Of a stretch of DNA of 64,000 bases, positions 49,526 through 59,744 are shown piece after piece; position 1 is the first letter of the stretch, and every line of letters starts with the position of its first letter. Below the pieces are notes generated by a model. It saw only the letters and a program-made list of their open reading frames with translations, searched no databases and was not told where the DNA came from. Origin of the DNA: Methylocystis sp. (GTDB taxonomy: Bacteria > Pseudomonadota > Alphaproteobacteria > Rhizobiales > Beijerinckiaceae); the NCBI RefSeq assembly GCF_021731785.1, contig NZ_JAKFWS010000034.1, positions 1 through 64,000 on the forward strand, in the 5' to 3' direction. The position numbers were made by a program, and so were the translations under genes.

Positions 49526-50747
49526 AGGGAGGCAGGAGCGTCGGAACGTGTTTCCGACCCTCTACCCAGGCTTCAACGATGTCAGCCCATTCCTGCATCA
49601 TGTGCCGGCGCTGAACCTCATACTCAGCCTTGTTGTAGACGCCACGCGATGAACGCCCGTCTTCGTGCGCCAGGCACTTTTCGATCCAGTCGCGGTTGAA
49701 GCCCAATTCGATGAGCAGCGTCGAGCCCGTGCGCCGCAGATCGTGGACCGTGAACGGCTCCAGCGGCAGCCCCTCCTTCTTCGCCTGTTCGACGACGGCG
49801 TAGGTGACCCGGTTGAAGGTCGCACGCGACATCGGGGCGTCCGCATCATACCGTGAGGGCAGCAGATACCGTGAGTTACCGGCGCAAGTCTTGAGCGCGA
49901 TCATGATGTCGAGGGTCTGCCGGCACAGGTAGACGTTATGCGGCTTCGATCGCTTCATGCGCTCCTTCGGGATAGTCCAGACGGCGTTGTCGAAATCGAC
50001 CTCGTCCCAAACCGCGTCCTGCAGCTCGCTCTTCCGAACCATGGTGAGGAGGTAGAGCTTCATGCCGAGGCGGATCGTCGGCAGCGTCGCCACATGCTCG
50101 AGCTGCTTGAGCATGATGCGGATTTCGGTCGGCGAGAGCGCGCGATCCTTGGGTGTGAAGGTGGCGATCGAGGCCGGACCGACGTCATCGGCCGGGTTTG
50201 CGACCTTCTCGCCGTGGAGAATGGCGAAGCCGTAGATCTGCTTCAGGATATCGCGCACATGGATCGCCGTCGCGGGCGCGCCCCGTTCCACGATCTTCGC
50301 GCAGTGGGCACGAAGATCATCGGGAGTGATCTCGGTCAGCAAACGGTTCCGCCAGACCGGCATAAGCTCCCGCTCAAAGATCGAGCGGCGCATCGCGCGC
50401 GTGCTGTCGGCCATCGGCGCGTTGACCATCCACTTCTCGCCGAACGCGCCGAAGCTCTTGGCTTCCTTAATCCGGCGCTTCTCCCGCTGCTTCTCGATGG
50501 CGGGGGACCGCCCCTCTGCGATCGCTCGGCGCGCGTCCAGGCATAGTTCGCGAGCCCGGGCGAGCGAGATCCCGTCTCGGGCGTACTTGCCGAGATAGAC
50601 GGTCTCCCGCCTGCCGTTCAGCCGATAGTCGAGCCTGAAGGAGATGGCACTCGACGGCGCGACACGCACATACATGCCGTCCCGGTCCGTCACCTTGTAC
50701 ATTTTCTCTCTAGGTTTCAGAGCCTTGAGTGCTGCATCCGTCAACAT
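49491..50747 (-). CDS. int: tyrosine recombinase integrase of element 2
   Basis: The 418-residue integrase has a DUF4102 arm-binding domain (LTDAALKALKPREKMYKVTDRDGMYVRVAPSSAISFRLDYRLNGRRETVYLG) and the catalytic set LTMVRKSELQDAVWDEVDF (Arg), VHDLRRTGSTLL (His-x-x-Arg), CLAHEDGRSSRGVYNKAEY (His and nucleophile Tyr). I chose ATG 50747, preceded by GAGG; the frame to 50795 overlaps the repeats upstream. It lies 294 bases from guaA. Confidence 0.93.
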   Translation of the reverse strand: MLTDAALKALKPREKMYKVTDRDGMYVRVAPSSAISFRLDYRLNGRRETVYLGKYARDGISLARARELCLDARRAIAEGRSPAIEKQREKRRIKEAKSFGAFGEKWMVNAPMADSTRAMRRSIFERELMPVWRNRLLTEITPDDLRAHCAKIVERGAPATAIHVRDILKQIYGFAILHGEKVANPADDVGPASIATFTPKDRALSPTEIRIMLKQLEHVATLPTIRLGMKLYLLTMVRKSELQDAVWDEVDFDNAVWTIPKERMKRSKPHNVYLCRQTLDIMIALKTCAGNSRYLLPSRYDADAPMSRATFNRVTYAVVEQAKKEGLPLEPFTVHDLRRTGSTLLIELGFNRDWIEKCLAHEDGRSSRGVYNKAEYEVQRRHMMQEWADIVEAWVEGRKHVPTLLPPSMPVVALDPAL

Positions 50748-50764
50748 CCTGAGCCACCTCGCGA

Positions 50765-50876
50765 AAAGTACCGTCACGCGGTTTTGGGAGGCCATTGGCG
50801 TAAAAGACGCTTTTTTCTCAGCGCCTTATGTCGAAAAAAGCACCGTCACGAGCCTCATTTGCCGTGACGGTACTTT
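50765..50876. repeat. three arm-type repeats beside integrase
   Basis: AAAGTACCGTCACG (50765-50778), AAAGCACCGTCACG (50837-50850) and the inverted CGTGACGGTACTTT (50863-50876) lie between the integrase start and guaA. The last two can also form a hairpin (ACCGTCACG/CGTGACGGT). Spacing and position fit arm-type binding sites of the integrase. The rest of the 50748-51040 gap has no gene. Confidence 0.65.
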
Positions 50877-51040
50877 CGATTTTCCGGTTGATCAATGGGG
50901 GCGAGGTCCGTCAGCGAGGCCGTCAGACGCGATTCATGGCCACCGATAGCTCTCGATATGTATCTGTGCTATTATTTATGTTTTTCAGGTGGTTACGTCG
51001 CGCTGTAGCGTAGTTTCGGATACCCTCGGATGGGCAAAAA

Positions 51041-52645
51041 TTATTCCCACTCAATCGTTCCCGGCGGCTTGCTCGTCACGTCATACACGACCCGGTTGAC
51101 GCCCTTCACCTCATTGATGATCCGCGTCGCGGCCCGGCCGAGGAAACTCATGTCGAAAGGATAGAAATCCGCCGTCATGCCGTCGCTTGACGTCACGGCG
51201 CGCAGCGCGACGACATAATCATATGTGCGCCCGTCGCCCATCACGCCGACTGAACGCACCGGCAGCAGCGCCGCGAAGGCCTGCCAGATTTCGTCATACA
51301 ATCCCGCCTTGCGGATTTCGTCGAGATAGACGGCGTCGGCCTTGCGCAGGATCGCAAGCTTCTCGCGGGTGATGACGCCCGGGCAGCGGATGGCGAGTCC
51401 GGGCCCAGGAAAGGGATGGCGCCCGACGAACGCTTCAGGCAGTCCGAGTTCGCGGCCCAAGGCGCGCACCTCGTCCTTGAAGAGTTCGCGCAAGGGCTCG
51501 ACGAGCCGCATGTTCATGCGCTCCGGGAGGCCGCCGACATTGTGATGCGATTTGATCGTCACCGACGGCCCGCCGGTAAACGACACGCTCTCGATCACAT
51601 CCGGATAGAGCGTGCCTTGCGCCAGAAATTGCGGCGCGCCGCGCCCGCCCTGCGCGATCTTCTTCGCCTCGGCCTCGAACGTCTCGATAAAGAGCCGTCC
51701 GATGGTCTTGCGCTTCACCTCCGGATCGTCGACGCCTTCAAGCGCGCCGAGGAACAAATCCGCGGCTTCGACGTGATGCAGCGGAATGTTGTAGTGATCG
51801 CGAAAGAGCCGTACGACTTCTTCCGCCTCGCCCTGTCTTAGCAGGCCGTGATCGACAAAAACGCAGGTGAGGCGCTCGCCGATCGCTTCGTGAATGAGCA
51901 CCGCCGCGACGGCGCTGTCGACGCCGCCCGATAGGCCGCAGAGCACGCGCCCGTCGCCTACCTGGCGCCGGATCGCCGCGATCGCCTCACCGCGAAACGC
52001 CGCCATCGTCCAGTCGGACTTTAGACCCGCGACCTTGTGCACGAAATTCGAAAGCAGCCTGGCGCCGTCGGGCGTATGCACGACTTCAAGATGGAACTGC
52101 ACCCCGAAATAACGGCGCGCTTCATCCGCGATCGCGGCGAAAGGCGCGTTCTCTGACGCGGCGATGACACGAAAGCCTTCCGGCAGCTTGGTCACGCGGT
52201 CGCCGTGGCTCATCCAGACGGGGAAGCTGCCGCCCTTCTCCCACACGCCATCGAGGAGTGCGCTTTGCTCCAACGCCGTCACCTCGGCGCGGCCGAACTC
52301 ACGATGATGGCCGCCCTCGACCAAGCCGCCGAGTTGCGTCGCCATCGTCTGTTCGCCATAGCAGATGCCGAGCAACGGAACGCCGGAGTCGAAAATGCTC
52401 TGCGGCGCCCGCGGAGAGTCCTTCTCCGTAACCGAGCAAGGTCCGCCCGAGAGGATCACAGCCTTGGGGCGGATTTCGGCGAAGGCGCGCTCGGCGTTCT
52501 GGAATGGCGCGATCTCGCAATAGACGCCCGCTTCGCGCACCCGCCGCGCGATGAGCTGCGTCACCTGCGAGCCGAAATCGACGATCAGCACCTTGTCGTG
52601 GCGATCGGCGATGTCGTGATGGAAGGCGTCGGGCGCGGTGGTCAT
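51041..52645 (-). CDS. guaA: GMP synthase (glutamine-hydrolysing)
   Basis: The 534-residue enzyme converts XMP to GMP. The class I glutaminase domain has Cys95 ([10 protein letters not shown]) and FHLEVVHT, where the usual HPE triad is HLE with His and Glu kept. The ATP pyrophosphatase domain has the P-loop [10 protein letters not shown], and the C-terminal dimerisation domain ends KPPGTIEWE, the hallmark of GuaA. ATG 52645 was chosen. The last bases (51041-51060) are the likely att site of element 2. Confidence 0.96.
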   Translation of the reverse strand: MTTAPDAFHHDIADRHDKVLIVDFGSQVTQLIARRVREAGVYCEIAPFQNAERAFAEIRPKAVILSGGPCSVTEKDSPRAPQSIFDSGVPLLGICYGEQTMATQLGGLVEGGHHREFGRAEVTALEQSALLDGVWEKGGSFPVWMSHGDRVTKLPEGFRVIAASENAPFAAIADEARRYFGVQFHLEVVHTPDGARLLSNFVHKVAGLKSDWTMAAFRGEAIAAIRRQVGDGRVLCGLSGGVDSAVAAVLIHEAIGERLTCVFVDHGLLRQGEAEEVVRLFRDHYNIPLHHVEAADLFLGALEGVDDPEVKRKTIGRLFIETFEAEAKKIAQGGRGAPQFLAQGTLYPDVIESVSFTGGPSVTIKSHHNVGGLPERMNMRLVEPLRELFKDEVRALGRELGLPEAFVGRHPFPGPGLAIRCPGVITREKLAILRKADAVYLDEIRKAGLYDEIWQAFAALLPVRSVGVMGDGRTYDYVVALRAVTSSDGMTADFYPFDMSFLGRAATRIINEVKGVNRVVYDVTSKPPGTIEWE

Positions 52646-52674
52646 CGGCAAACCTGATTGAACCGCAGTGCACC

Positions 52675-52758
52675 GTCATGGCCGGGCTTGTCCCGGCCAT
52701 CCCCGCCGGGCCGCTGCGGAATGTCGGCGCGGATGCCCGCGACAAGCGCGGGCATGAC
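52675..52758. repeat. REP-like double hairpin repeat
   Basis: GGCCGGG-N5-CCCGGCC is followed by a spacer and GCCCGCG-N5-CGCGGGC, bounded by GTCATG and CATGAC. The same composite arrangement is at 61994-62099 in reverse order. Such mosaic hairpins between convergent or tandem genes are typical of Hyphomicrobiales. Confidence 0.75.
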
Positions 52759-52787
52759 GCCGGTTGGAGCACTCGGACTGGTCTTAC

Positions 52788-54077
52788 TCAGCGCTTCGCC
52801 AAGACACAAACATAAAACCCGTCCGTCCCGCTTGTCGCCGGCGAGAGGCGGATGCCGGGTCCGTGCGGCGAGGCGAAGCGGGCGAGGTCGGGAAGTCCCG
52901 CCTTTTCCGCTGTCTCCGCAGCCGAAAGCGCGGCGAAATCGGGATTGGCCGCGACGAAGGCCGCGACCTGGTCCTCGTTTTCCTCGCCTAGCACCGAGCA
53001 GGTAACGTAAGCGAGACGCCCGCCCGGCTTCACGAAGCGGGAAGCCTTCGTCAGAAGTTCGCGCTGCTCCTTCAATCTCAGGTCAAGCGCGCCGGGCGCA
53101 AGCCGCCATTTGGCGTCGGGATGGCGCCGCCAAGCGCCGGTTCCGGTGCAGGGCGCATCGATCAGAACGAGGTCGCAGCGCGCTTCGAGATCGGCGAGCA
53201 CATCGGCCTGGCCGCGCGGCGCACGCACCTGAATGTTGCGCGCGCCCGCCCGCTCCAGACGCTCGTGGATCGGCATGAGTCTGCGGCCGTCCGAGTCGTA
53301 GGCGTAGATCTGGCCGCGGTTATGCATCTGCGCCGCGAGCGCCAGCGTCTTGCCGCCGCCGCCGGCGCAAAAATCGAGAACCTGTTCGCCAGGCTCGGCG
53401 GCGCCGAGCAGCGCGGCCAGCTGAGACGCTTCGTCCTGGGGCTCGACAAGACCCTTCACGTAAACGGTTTCGGCGGTGAGCGCCGGTCCCCGGCCCTGCC
53501 CTGCGTCGATGCGCAGACCGATCGGCGAAAGCGGCGTCGGCGCCGGCGACAAATGCGCGAGCTTGTCGAGCGCCTGATCGCGCGAGCCTTTCAGAATATT
53601 GACGCGCAGATCGACCGGCGCGCGGGCTGCGAGCGCTGCGCCTTCTTCCGCCGCGCGGGCGCCGAACGCCGCTTCGAAACGAGGCGCGAGCCACTCCGGA
53701 TAGTCGCCGCGCACATGGTCCGGCGCGACGTCGAGCGAACTCGTCTCCAGACTGTCTTTCTCCTCGTCGGAGAGCGGCGCCGGCGCGTGGCCCGCGCCGG
53801 TGCAGAGCGAAGCGATCGTGGCGGCGTCGAGACCGCGCGCCTCGCGCAGCGCGCCGAGCATGATCGCGCGAGGCGTCTCGGCGCCCATGACATAGGCCGC
53901 GGACGCGCGCTTCCTCAGCGCGTCGTAAACGTGGCTCGCGATAGCGGCGCGATCCTTGGAGCCCGCGAAGCGATGCGCGACGCCCCAGTCCTTTAAGGCC
54001 TCGGCGGCCGGCCGACGGCGCCTTACAAGGTCGTCGAGCACTTCAATCGCGGCGGAGACATGAGCGGCGGGAGTCAT
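52788..54077 (-). CDS. RsmB/NOP-family RNA m5C methyltransferase
   Basis: The 429-residue protein has an N-terminal NusB-like RNA-binding domain (about 1-110: HVSAAIEVLDDLVRRRRPAAEALKDW) and a Rossmann methyltransferase domain with VLDFCAGGGGKTLALAAQMHNRG (motif I), LIDAPCTGTGAWRRHPDAKW (motif IV, catalytic PC) and the second Cys in YVTCSVLGEENEDQV (motif VI). The homologue RsmB methylates C967 of 16S rRNA. The start is ATG 54077. Confidence 0.92.
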   Translation of the reverse strand: MTPAAHVSAAIEVLDDLVRRRRPAAEALKDWGVAHRFAGSKDRAAIASHVYDALRKRASAAYVMGAETPRAIMLGALREARGLDAATIASLCTGAGHAPAPLSDEEKDSLETSSLDVAPDHVRGDYPEWLAPRFEAAFGARAAEEGAALAARAPVDLRVNILKGSRDQALDKLAHLSPAPTPLSPIGLRIDAGQGRGPALTAETVYVKGLVEPQDEASQLAALLGAAEPGEQVLDFCAGGGGKTLALAAQMHNRGQIYAYDSDGRRLMPIHERLERAGARNIQVRAPRGQADVLADLEARCDLVLIDAPCTGTGAWRRHPDAKWRLAPGALDLRLKEQRELLTKASRFVKPGGRLAYVTCSVLGEENEDQVAAFVAANPDFAALSAAETAEKAGLPDLARFASPHGPGIRLSPATSGTDGFYVCVLAKR

Positions 54078-54207
54078 TGACGCGACACCCTCTCCGTCCG
54101 CGTCGCGACGAATGTCGCCGACGCCATGCGCTCAAGTAATGGATGCAGCTCCGCCGTCGCCGGATTGCGGCGCACTTTACAGCGCGTGATCGACGACGGA
54201 TTCAGCG

Positions 54208-55197
54208 TCAATCGAACTTTCCCACCGCCTGATGCATCGCGTGGATGCGGCGGATCGTGCCGGTCGCCGAGCGATAGACGATCGTCTCGGTGTCGATCGT
54301 CGTCCTGCCGAGCGATACGCCCCCGACGAGCGGCCCAGCGGTGACCCCGGTCACGCAGACGACGACATCGCCGGCCGCCATGTCGCCGACCGAGTATTTC
54401 CGGCGCGGATCGATCGGGCCGAGACGCTGGGCCTTGGCGATCTGATCGCGAGTCTCAAGCGCGAGCCGCCCCTGCATCTGACCGCCGGCGCAACGCAGCA
54501 CGCAGGCGGCAAGCACCCCTTCCGAGGCGCCACCGCGGCCAAGATACATGTCGACGCCGGTTTCCGAAGGATGCGTGGTGAGAATGATCGCCGCGACGTC
54601 GCCGTCGGTGATGAGGCGCACGCAGGCGCCGGCCTTGCGGCAGGCGCGGATGATTTCGGCATGGCGCGGCCGATCGAGAATGCTCACGGTGATTTCGCTC
54701 GGCCGCACGCCCTTGGCGATGGCGAGCGCCCTGACATTGTCGCCCGGATCACGGTCGAGATCGATCGTGCCTTCCGGATATCCAGGACCGATGGCGATCT
54801 TGTCCATGTAAACGTCGGGCGCATGCAGGAGCGAACCGGCCGGCGCCATGGCGACGACGGCTAGCGAGCCCGGCATGTCCTTGGCGCAGAGCGTCGACCC
54901 CTCTAGCGCCGCAACGCCGAGGTCGACACGGGGACCGACGCCCGCGCCGATTTCTTCGCCCATATAGAGCAGCGGCGCGGAGTCTTCGTCGCCCTCGCCG
55001 ATCACGATGCGTCCGCGCACGGGAAGTCGCGACAGCTCTTCGCGCATCGCCTCGGCCGCCGCGAGATCGGCGGCCATTTCGTCGCCCCGTCCGCGCAATC
55101 TGGCGGCCGCGACCGCAGCGCGCTCGGAAGCGCGCGCCAGCTCCAGCGTCAGATAACGGTCGATCTGCGACGCATCGGGTTCAGGTTGTTGCGTCAT
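54208..55197 (-). CDS. glpX: class II fructose-1,6-bisphosphatase
   Basis: The 329-residue GlpX-type enzyme has the metal-binding motifs GRIVIGEGDEDSAPLLYMGEEIG, DPLEG-like VAALEGSTLCAKD, and the later signature GRGGASEGVLAACVLRCAGGQMQGRL. It performs the last step of gluconeogenesis and can serve the ribulose-bisphosphate or sedoheptulose pathways. It follows hom by 6 bases in one operon, as in many Hyphomicrobiales. Confidence 0.94.
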   Translation of the reverse strand: MTQQPEPDASQIDRYLTLELARASERAAVAAARLRGRGDEMAADLAAAEAMREELSRLPVRGRIVIGEGDEDSAPLLYMGEEIGAGVGPRVDLGVAALEGSTLCAKDMPGSLAVVAMAPAGSLLHAPDVYMDKIAIGPGYPEGTIDLDRDPGDNVRALAIAKGVRPSEITVSILDRPRHAEIIRACRKAGACVRLITDGDVAAIILTTHPSETGVDMYLGRGGASEGVLAACVLRCAGGQMQGRLALETRDQIAKAQRLGPIDPRRKYSVGDMAAGDVVVCVTGVTAGPLVGGVSLGRTTIDTETIVYRSATGTIRRIHAMHQAVGKFD

Positions 55198-55203
55198 GTC
55201 GCG

Positions 55204-56502
55204 CTACTCGCGTTCGATGCGGATGACCTGCGCGCGCGAGACGATGACGCCGTCCTGATAGATCAAGTCCAGCGCCTCGCGCACCAGATGTTCGCTCGTC
55301 GCATGGGTGATGAGGATGACGTCGACGCAATCGCCCGGCGCGCCGCGCGCGCCGCGCTGCACGATGCTTTCCAGCGAGATGCGCCGCTCGGCCATGCGCG
55401 TCGCGATCTTGGCGAAAGCGCCCGCGACGTCGCGCACCGACATGCGGATGTAATAGCCGCCTTCGTGGCGCTGCATCGGCGTGCGCTTAAGCTCCGCGAG
55501 CTTCGCCTTCGGCAGGCCGAAAGGCGCCGAACGCACGCCCTTGGCGATGTCGGCGATGTCGGCGACGACGGCCGAGGCGGTGGCGTCGCCCCCGGCGCCT
55601 GGGCCAACGAGCGTCAGTTCATGCACCGCGTCGGCGTCGATGGTGACGGCGTTCAAGACGCCCATTACCTGAGCGACGGCGGTTTTTTTGCTGACCATGG
55701 TCGGATGCACGCGCTGCTCGACGCCGTCGGCGGTGCGCTGCGCGACGCCGAGCAGCTTGATGCGGTAGCCAAGTTCGGCCGCCGCGTCGATGTCGGCGAG
55801 CGTGACGCGCTCGATGCCTTCTATATCGATCGCCTCCGTGGCGATGCGCGTGCCGAAGGCGAGCGAGGTGAGGATCGCGAGCTTGTGGGCAGTGTCGAAA
55901 CCGCCGATGTCGAAGGTCGGATCGGCCTCGGCGTAGCCGAGGCTTTGCGCCTCCTTCAAGCATTCCTCAAAAGACAGCTGCTCCTGCTCCATCCGTGAGA
56001 GAATGTAATTGCAGGTGCCGTTGAGAATGCCGTAGACGCGCTCGATCGAATTGCCGGCGAGCCCCTCGCGCAGCGTCTTGACGATCGGAATGCCGCCGGC
56101 GACCGACGCCTCAAAGGCGAGCGCGGCATGTTTTTCCTCGGCGAGCGCCGCGAGATGCAGGCCATGCGCGGCGAGCAAGGCCTTGTTGGCGGTGACCACC
56201 GCTTTGCCATGGGCGAGCGCCGTTTCGACGCAGGCGCGCGCCGGACCTTCCGAGCCGCCAATCAGTTCGACGAAAAGGTCGATCGACGGCGAGGCGGCGA
56301 GCTTGACCGGATCGTGGAAAAATTCCGCGCCGGAAAGGTCGGCGTCGCGCTCCTTCGCGGCGTCCCTAGCCGAAACGCCCGCCAGAACGATGCGCCGCCC
56401 GGTGCGGGCGGTCAGCGCCTCGGCCTGCCGGCGGAGCAGACGCGCCACCGCCGCGCCGACGGTGCCGAGACCCGCGATGCCGACGCGCATGATCTCAGAC
56501 AT
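55204..56502 (-). CDS. hom: homoserine dehydrogenase
   Basis: The 432-residue enzyme makes homoserine for threonine and methionine. It has RVGIAGLGTVGAAVARLL (NAD site), VVTANKALLAAHG, the signature ALAFEASVAGGIPIVKTLREGLAGNSIERVYGILNGTCNYILSRM and a C-terminal ACT domain (YYIRMSVRDVAGAFAKIATRMAE). ATG 56502 has AAAGG six bases before it. It is the upstream partner of glpX. The 149-base gap to petC is probably its promoter region. Confidence 0.95.
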   Translation of the reverse strand: MSEIMRVGIAGLGTVGAAVARLLRRQAEALTARTGRRIVLAGVSARDAAKERDADLSGAEFFHDPVKLAASPSIDLFVELIGGSEGPARACVETALAHGKAVVTANKALLAAHGLHLAALAEEKHAALAFEASVAGGIPIVKTLREGLAGNSIERVYGILNGTCNYILSRMEQEQLSFEECLKEAQSLGYAEADPTFDIGGFDTAHKLAILTSLAFGTRIATEAIDIEGIERVTLADIDAAAELGYRIKLLGVAQRTADGVEQRVHPTMVSKKTAVAQVMGVLNAVTIDADAVHELTLVGPGAGGDATASAVVADIADIAKGVRSAPFGLPKAKLAELKRTPMQRHEGGYYIRMSVRDVAGAFAKIATRMAERRISLESIVQRGARGAPGDCVDVILITHATSEHLVREALDLIYQDGVIVSRAQVIRIERE

Positions 56503-56651
56503 TTCAACCTTTCCGGGAAAAATGGCGAGCGATCGAAGCCCAGAGACGTAGCGCCTTGTGCCCGATTTGGCGGCTTCGATCAAGAAATCGCCGCTGCCGC
56601 CCGATGTCGCCAACGCCGTTGTGCGTCCGTCGAAGCTGGATCGCGCGCTGA

Positions 56652-57731
56652 TTAGTGCGGCACGTCCGTCCAGATTTTGCGCTTCGTATAATAGAGCAAG
56701 CCGACGAAGACGAGCAGGAAGGCGATGACCCCGAGCCCGACGCGCTTGCGGGATTCGAGATGCGGCTCGGCGACCCACATCATGAACGCCGTAACGTCCT
56801 TGGCGTATTGATCGATCGTCTGCGGCGCGCCGTCGTCATAGGTCACCACGCCCGCGGAAAGCGGCGGCGGCATGCCGATGCGCCGGCCCGGCATATAGGG
56901 ATCGTAGAATTGTCCTTCCGGCAATTTCACGTCCGGCGGCGGGTCTTCGTAGCCCTCCATCAGCGAGACGATGTAATCGACTCCGTGCTCCTGATAGGAA
57001 AATCCCGGCAGGGCGTCGAACAGGAAAAGCGGAAAGCCGCGCGAATAGCCGCGCGCCTTGGCGAGAACTGACATGTCCGGCGGATAATTGCCGGCGAGCG
57101 CGGCGCGCGCCGCCTGTTCATTGGCGAATGGCGGCGGAAAGCGGTCGCTCGGACGCGCCGGCCGATCGTAATATTCGCCCGCCTCGTTGGGCCCGTCCTT
57201 GACCTTGTAGCTCGCGGCGAGCGCCTCGACCTCCTTTTCGGAAAACTCGGGCCCGCCGGGCTGCGAAAGATTACGGAAGGCGAGCATTTTGATCGAATGG
57301 CAGGAGGAGCAGACCTCCTTGTAGACCTTGAATCCTCTGCGCAACTGCGCCCTGTCGTAGCGGCCGAACGCGCCCGCGAAGCTCCAGTCGAAGCGCCGGG
57401 GCTTTTGCTCATGCCGCGCGCTTTCGTGACGCGCCTCCTTTTCCTTCGCGGCAGGCGCGGCGACCTGATCGGTCGCCTGCGTGGCGGCCGCGGCGCCCTG
57501 ATCGGAGTCCTTCGCGGGAGGCACTTTGACCTGATCTTCCTTCGCGGCAGGGGCTGTGGCCTTATCGGCGGCGGATGGCTCGGCGGCCTGATCGGCGGCG
57601 GAGGGAGGGGTCTCCTCCAGCGTCAAGGCAGGACCAGCCAGCGCCACCGTCGCGGCGAGCGCGAGGGGAATGAGCGTCAAGCGCTTCATCCAAGGGACGA
57701 CGCGACCCGATTTTTCATGCGCCTCAGACAT
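56652..57731 (-). CDS. petC: cytochrome c1 with an extended low-complexity linker
   Basis: The 359-residue subunit of the bc1 complex has a signal peptide, a heme c site CSSCH (in [13 protein letters not shown]), the axial methionine region [10 protein letters not shown] and a C-terminal membrane anchor ([21 protein letters not shown]). Between signal peptide and heme domain (about residues 40-110) lies an Ala/Lys/Glu/Pro-rich segment with repeats such as [14 protein letters not shown] and [13 protein letters not shown]; normal proteins lack it. The gene overlaps petB by 8 bases. Confidence 0.95.
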   Translation of the reverse strand: MSEAHEKSGRVVPWMKRLTLIPLALAATVALAGPALTLEETPPSAADQAAEPSAADKATAPAAKEDQVKVPPAKDSDQGAAAATQATDQVAAPAAKEKEARHESARHEQKPRRFDWSFAGAFGRYDRAQLRRGFKVYKEVCSSCHSIKMLAFRNLSQPGGPEFSEKEVEALAASYKVKDGPNEAGEYYDRPARPSDRFPPPFANEQAARAALAGNYPPDMSVLAKARGYSRGFPLFLFDALPGFSYQEHGVDYIVSLMEGYEDPPPDVKLPEGQFYDPYMPGRRIGMPPPLSAGVVTYDDGAPQTIDQYAKDVTAFMMWVAEPHLESRKRVGLGVIAFLLVFVGLLYYTKRKIWTDVPH

Positions 57732-58962
57732 GGGAGGCTTCCCTGCGCACGATCGAGGCCTCGATCGACTCTGGAACCGGCTCCGGCTTCTCGATCTTGC
57801 CCAGGATCGGCAAAATCACCAGGAAGTGCAGGAAATAATAGGTTGAGAATAGCCGCGCGAACCAAAGGTAAGCGCCTTCGGCAGGCTGCGCGCCGAGATA
57901 GCCGAGGCCGATGCACACCGCGAGAAAGACCCAGAATTCCTTGCGAAACAGTGGGCGGTAGACCGCCGACTTCACCTTCGACGTGTCGAGCCACGGCAAA
58001 GCCGCGGTGATCAAAATCGATGCGAAGAGCGCGATGACGCCGATCAGCTTGTTCGGAATCGCGCGCAGGATCGCATAGAACGGCAGAAAGTACCATTCCG
58101 GCACGATGTGCGGCGGCGTCACAAGCGGATTGGCTTCAATGTAATTGTCCGGATGGCCGAGATAGTTCGGCACGAAAAACGTCAGCCATGTGTAGACCAC
58201 GAGAAACGCCGCGATGCCCACGCTATCCTTCAAGGTCGCATAGGGCGTGAAAGGAACGGTGTCCCTTTTGACGTTCTTCACCTCGACGCCGGACGGATTG
58301 TTCTGGCCTGTCACATGCAGCGCCCAAACGTGAAGCATAACGATGGCGACGATGATGAACGGCACGAGATAGTGCAAGGCGTAGAAGCGGTTGAGAGTCG
58401 GATTGTCGACAGAGTAGCCGCCGAGCAGCCAAGTGGTGATCGACGTGCCGACGACGGGAATGGCGGAGAAAAGATTGGTGATGACGGTCGCCGCCCAGAA
58501 GGACATCTGCCCCCAAGGCAAGACATAGCCGAGGAATCCTGTCGCCATCATCAGCATGAAGATAATGACGCCGAGAATCCACAAGACCTCGCGCGGCTCC
58601 TTGTAGGAGCCGTAGTACATGCCGCGGAAGATATGGATGTAGACGGCGAGAAAGAACATCGAGGCGCCATTGGCGTGCGCGTAGCGCAGCACGGTTCCCC
58701 AATTCACGTCGCGCATGATCTTTTCGACGGAATCGAAGGCAAGCGTCGTCTCCGGCGTGTAATGCATGGCGAGAACGACGCCGGTCACGATCTGAGCGAC
58801 AAGCATGAAACTCAAAATCGCGCCAAACACCCACATGTAGTTGAGGTTCTTCGGCGTCGGATAGGCGACAAAGGAATCGTGCATAAAGCTCAAAATCGGC
58901 AGGCGACGCTCCAACCAGCGCGCGAAGCCGCCTTTGGGCGTGTATTGGGAATGTCCTTCCAT
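57724..58962 (-). CDS. petB: cytochrome b of the bc1 complex
   Basis: The 412-residue eight-helix subunit binds two b hemes and the quinones. It has the heme ligands in [29 protein letters not shown] and [24 protein letters not shown], the Qo motif [16 protein letters not shown] (PEWY), and [31 protein letters not shown] 58962 was chosen because the protein begins there in the family. Confidence 0.96.
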   Translation of the reverse strand: MEGHSQYTPKGGFARWLERRLPILSFMHDSFVAYPTPKNLNYMWVFGAILSFMLVAQIVTGVVLAMHYTPETTLAFDSVEKIMRDVNWGTVLRYAHANGASMFFLAVYIHIFRGMYYGSYKEPREVLWILGVIIFMLMMATGFLGYVLPWGQMSFWAATVITNLFSAIPVVGTSITTWLLGGYSVDNPTLNRFYALHYLVPFIIVAIVMLHVWALHVTGQNNPSGVEVKNVKRDTVPFTPYATLKDSVGIAAFLVVYTWLTFFVPNYLGHPDNYIEANPLVTPPHIVPEWYFLPFYAILRAIPNKLIGVIALFASILITAALPWLDTSKVKSAVYRPLFRKEFWVFLAVCIGLGYLGAQPAEGAYLWFARLFSTYYFLHFLVILPILGKIEKPEPVPESIEASIVRREASHV

Positions 58963-59014
58963 GGGCCTGGTGCTCTCGGGATTCGCGCGGAAAATTGAAG
59001 CCGTTCGGCCTTGG

Positions 59015-59545
59015 CTAGCCGATCTTGATCTTCTTATCTGCGATGAAGGCGTAAGGCGGCACTTCAAGGTTGGTCGGAGCCGGACCGCTGCGAATCCTCC
59101 CCGAAAGGTCGTAAACGGAGCCATGGCAGGGACAGAACCAACCGTTAAATTCGCCCTCCTTGCCGGTCGGTATGCAGCCGAGATGCGTGCAGACGCCGAC
59201 GACGACGAGCCACTGAGGCTTTTGGACGCGTTTGGCGTCCGGCTCCGGATCGGGAAGTTCCGACAACGGAACGTCTTCCGCCGCTTTGATTTCGGCTGAC
59301 GTGCGGTGACGCACGAAAACCGGCTTGCCGCGCCATTTCACCGTGACGATCTGGCCTTCCGGAACCGCCGAAAGATCGACTTCGGTCGAGGCCAACGCCA
59401 AAGTGGACGCGTCCGGATTCATCTGCGCAATCAGCGGCCACGCCACGCCGGCGACGGCTCCCGCAGCGGCGGCGCCCGTAGCGACATAGAGAATGTCGCG
59501 CCGGCTCGGCTCCGCCGGTTTCACGGCGGCGTCTTTGCTTGTCAC
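59015..59545 (-). CDS. petA: Rieske iron-sulfur subunit of the bc1 complex
   Basis: The 176-residue protein has a twin-arginine signal ([20 protein letters not shown]), a membrane anchor and the 2Fe-2S ligands in [28 protein letters not shown]. It carries electrons from quinol to cytochrome c1. GTG 59545 has GGGAGAGG upstream; the frame to 59641 is longer than normal. It starts the petABC operon. Confidence 0.95.
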   Translation of the reverse strand: MTSKDAAVKPAEPSRRDILYVATGAAAAGAVAGVAWPLIAQMNPDASTLALASTEVDLSAVPEGQIVTVKWRGKPVFVRHRTSAEIKAAEDVPLSELPDPEPDAKRVQKPQWLVVVGVCTHLGCIPTGKEGEFNGWFCPCHGSVYDLSGRIRSGPAPTNLEVPPYAFIADKKIKIG

Positions 59546-59744
59546 GCTCGAACCTCTCCCAACGCTCTCAAGTCTTCGCGGCCGAGGCGGCGGCTGCGCC
59601 CAAGGCGACCGTTTTACGCGAATCTCCGCCGCTGTCCACAAGCCGCGATTGGGAAAATTGGCTATTTCCTCGGGCGCACAAGGGCGAGGCTCCGTTCGCG
59701 GCGATATGCCGCAAATTCCACCGTTTCAACGACGGAACGCGCGC

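Larger units (their letters stand above)
38656..51040. mobile_element. remnant of an integrative conjugative element next to guaA
   Basis: The segment holds a complete trb mating-pore operon, DUF2274, an AlpA-like regulator and a tyrosine integrase directly beside the 3' end of guaA, a known integration hot spot. No coupling protein (TraG), relaxase, oriT or cargo gene is present, and I saw no second copy of the guaA 3' end sequence on the left. An IS110 fragment and a truncated chromosomal gene mark the left edge. I infer a large deletion that fused the two ends of an element. Confidence 0.75.
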
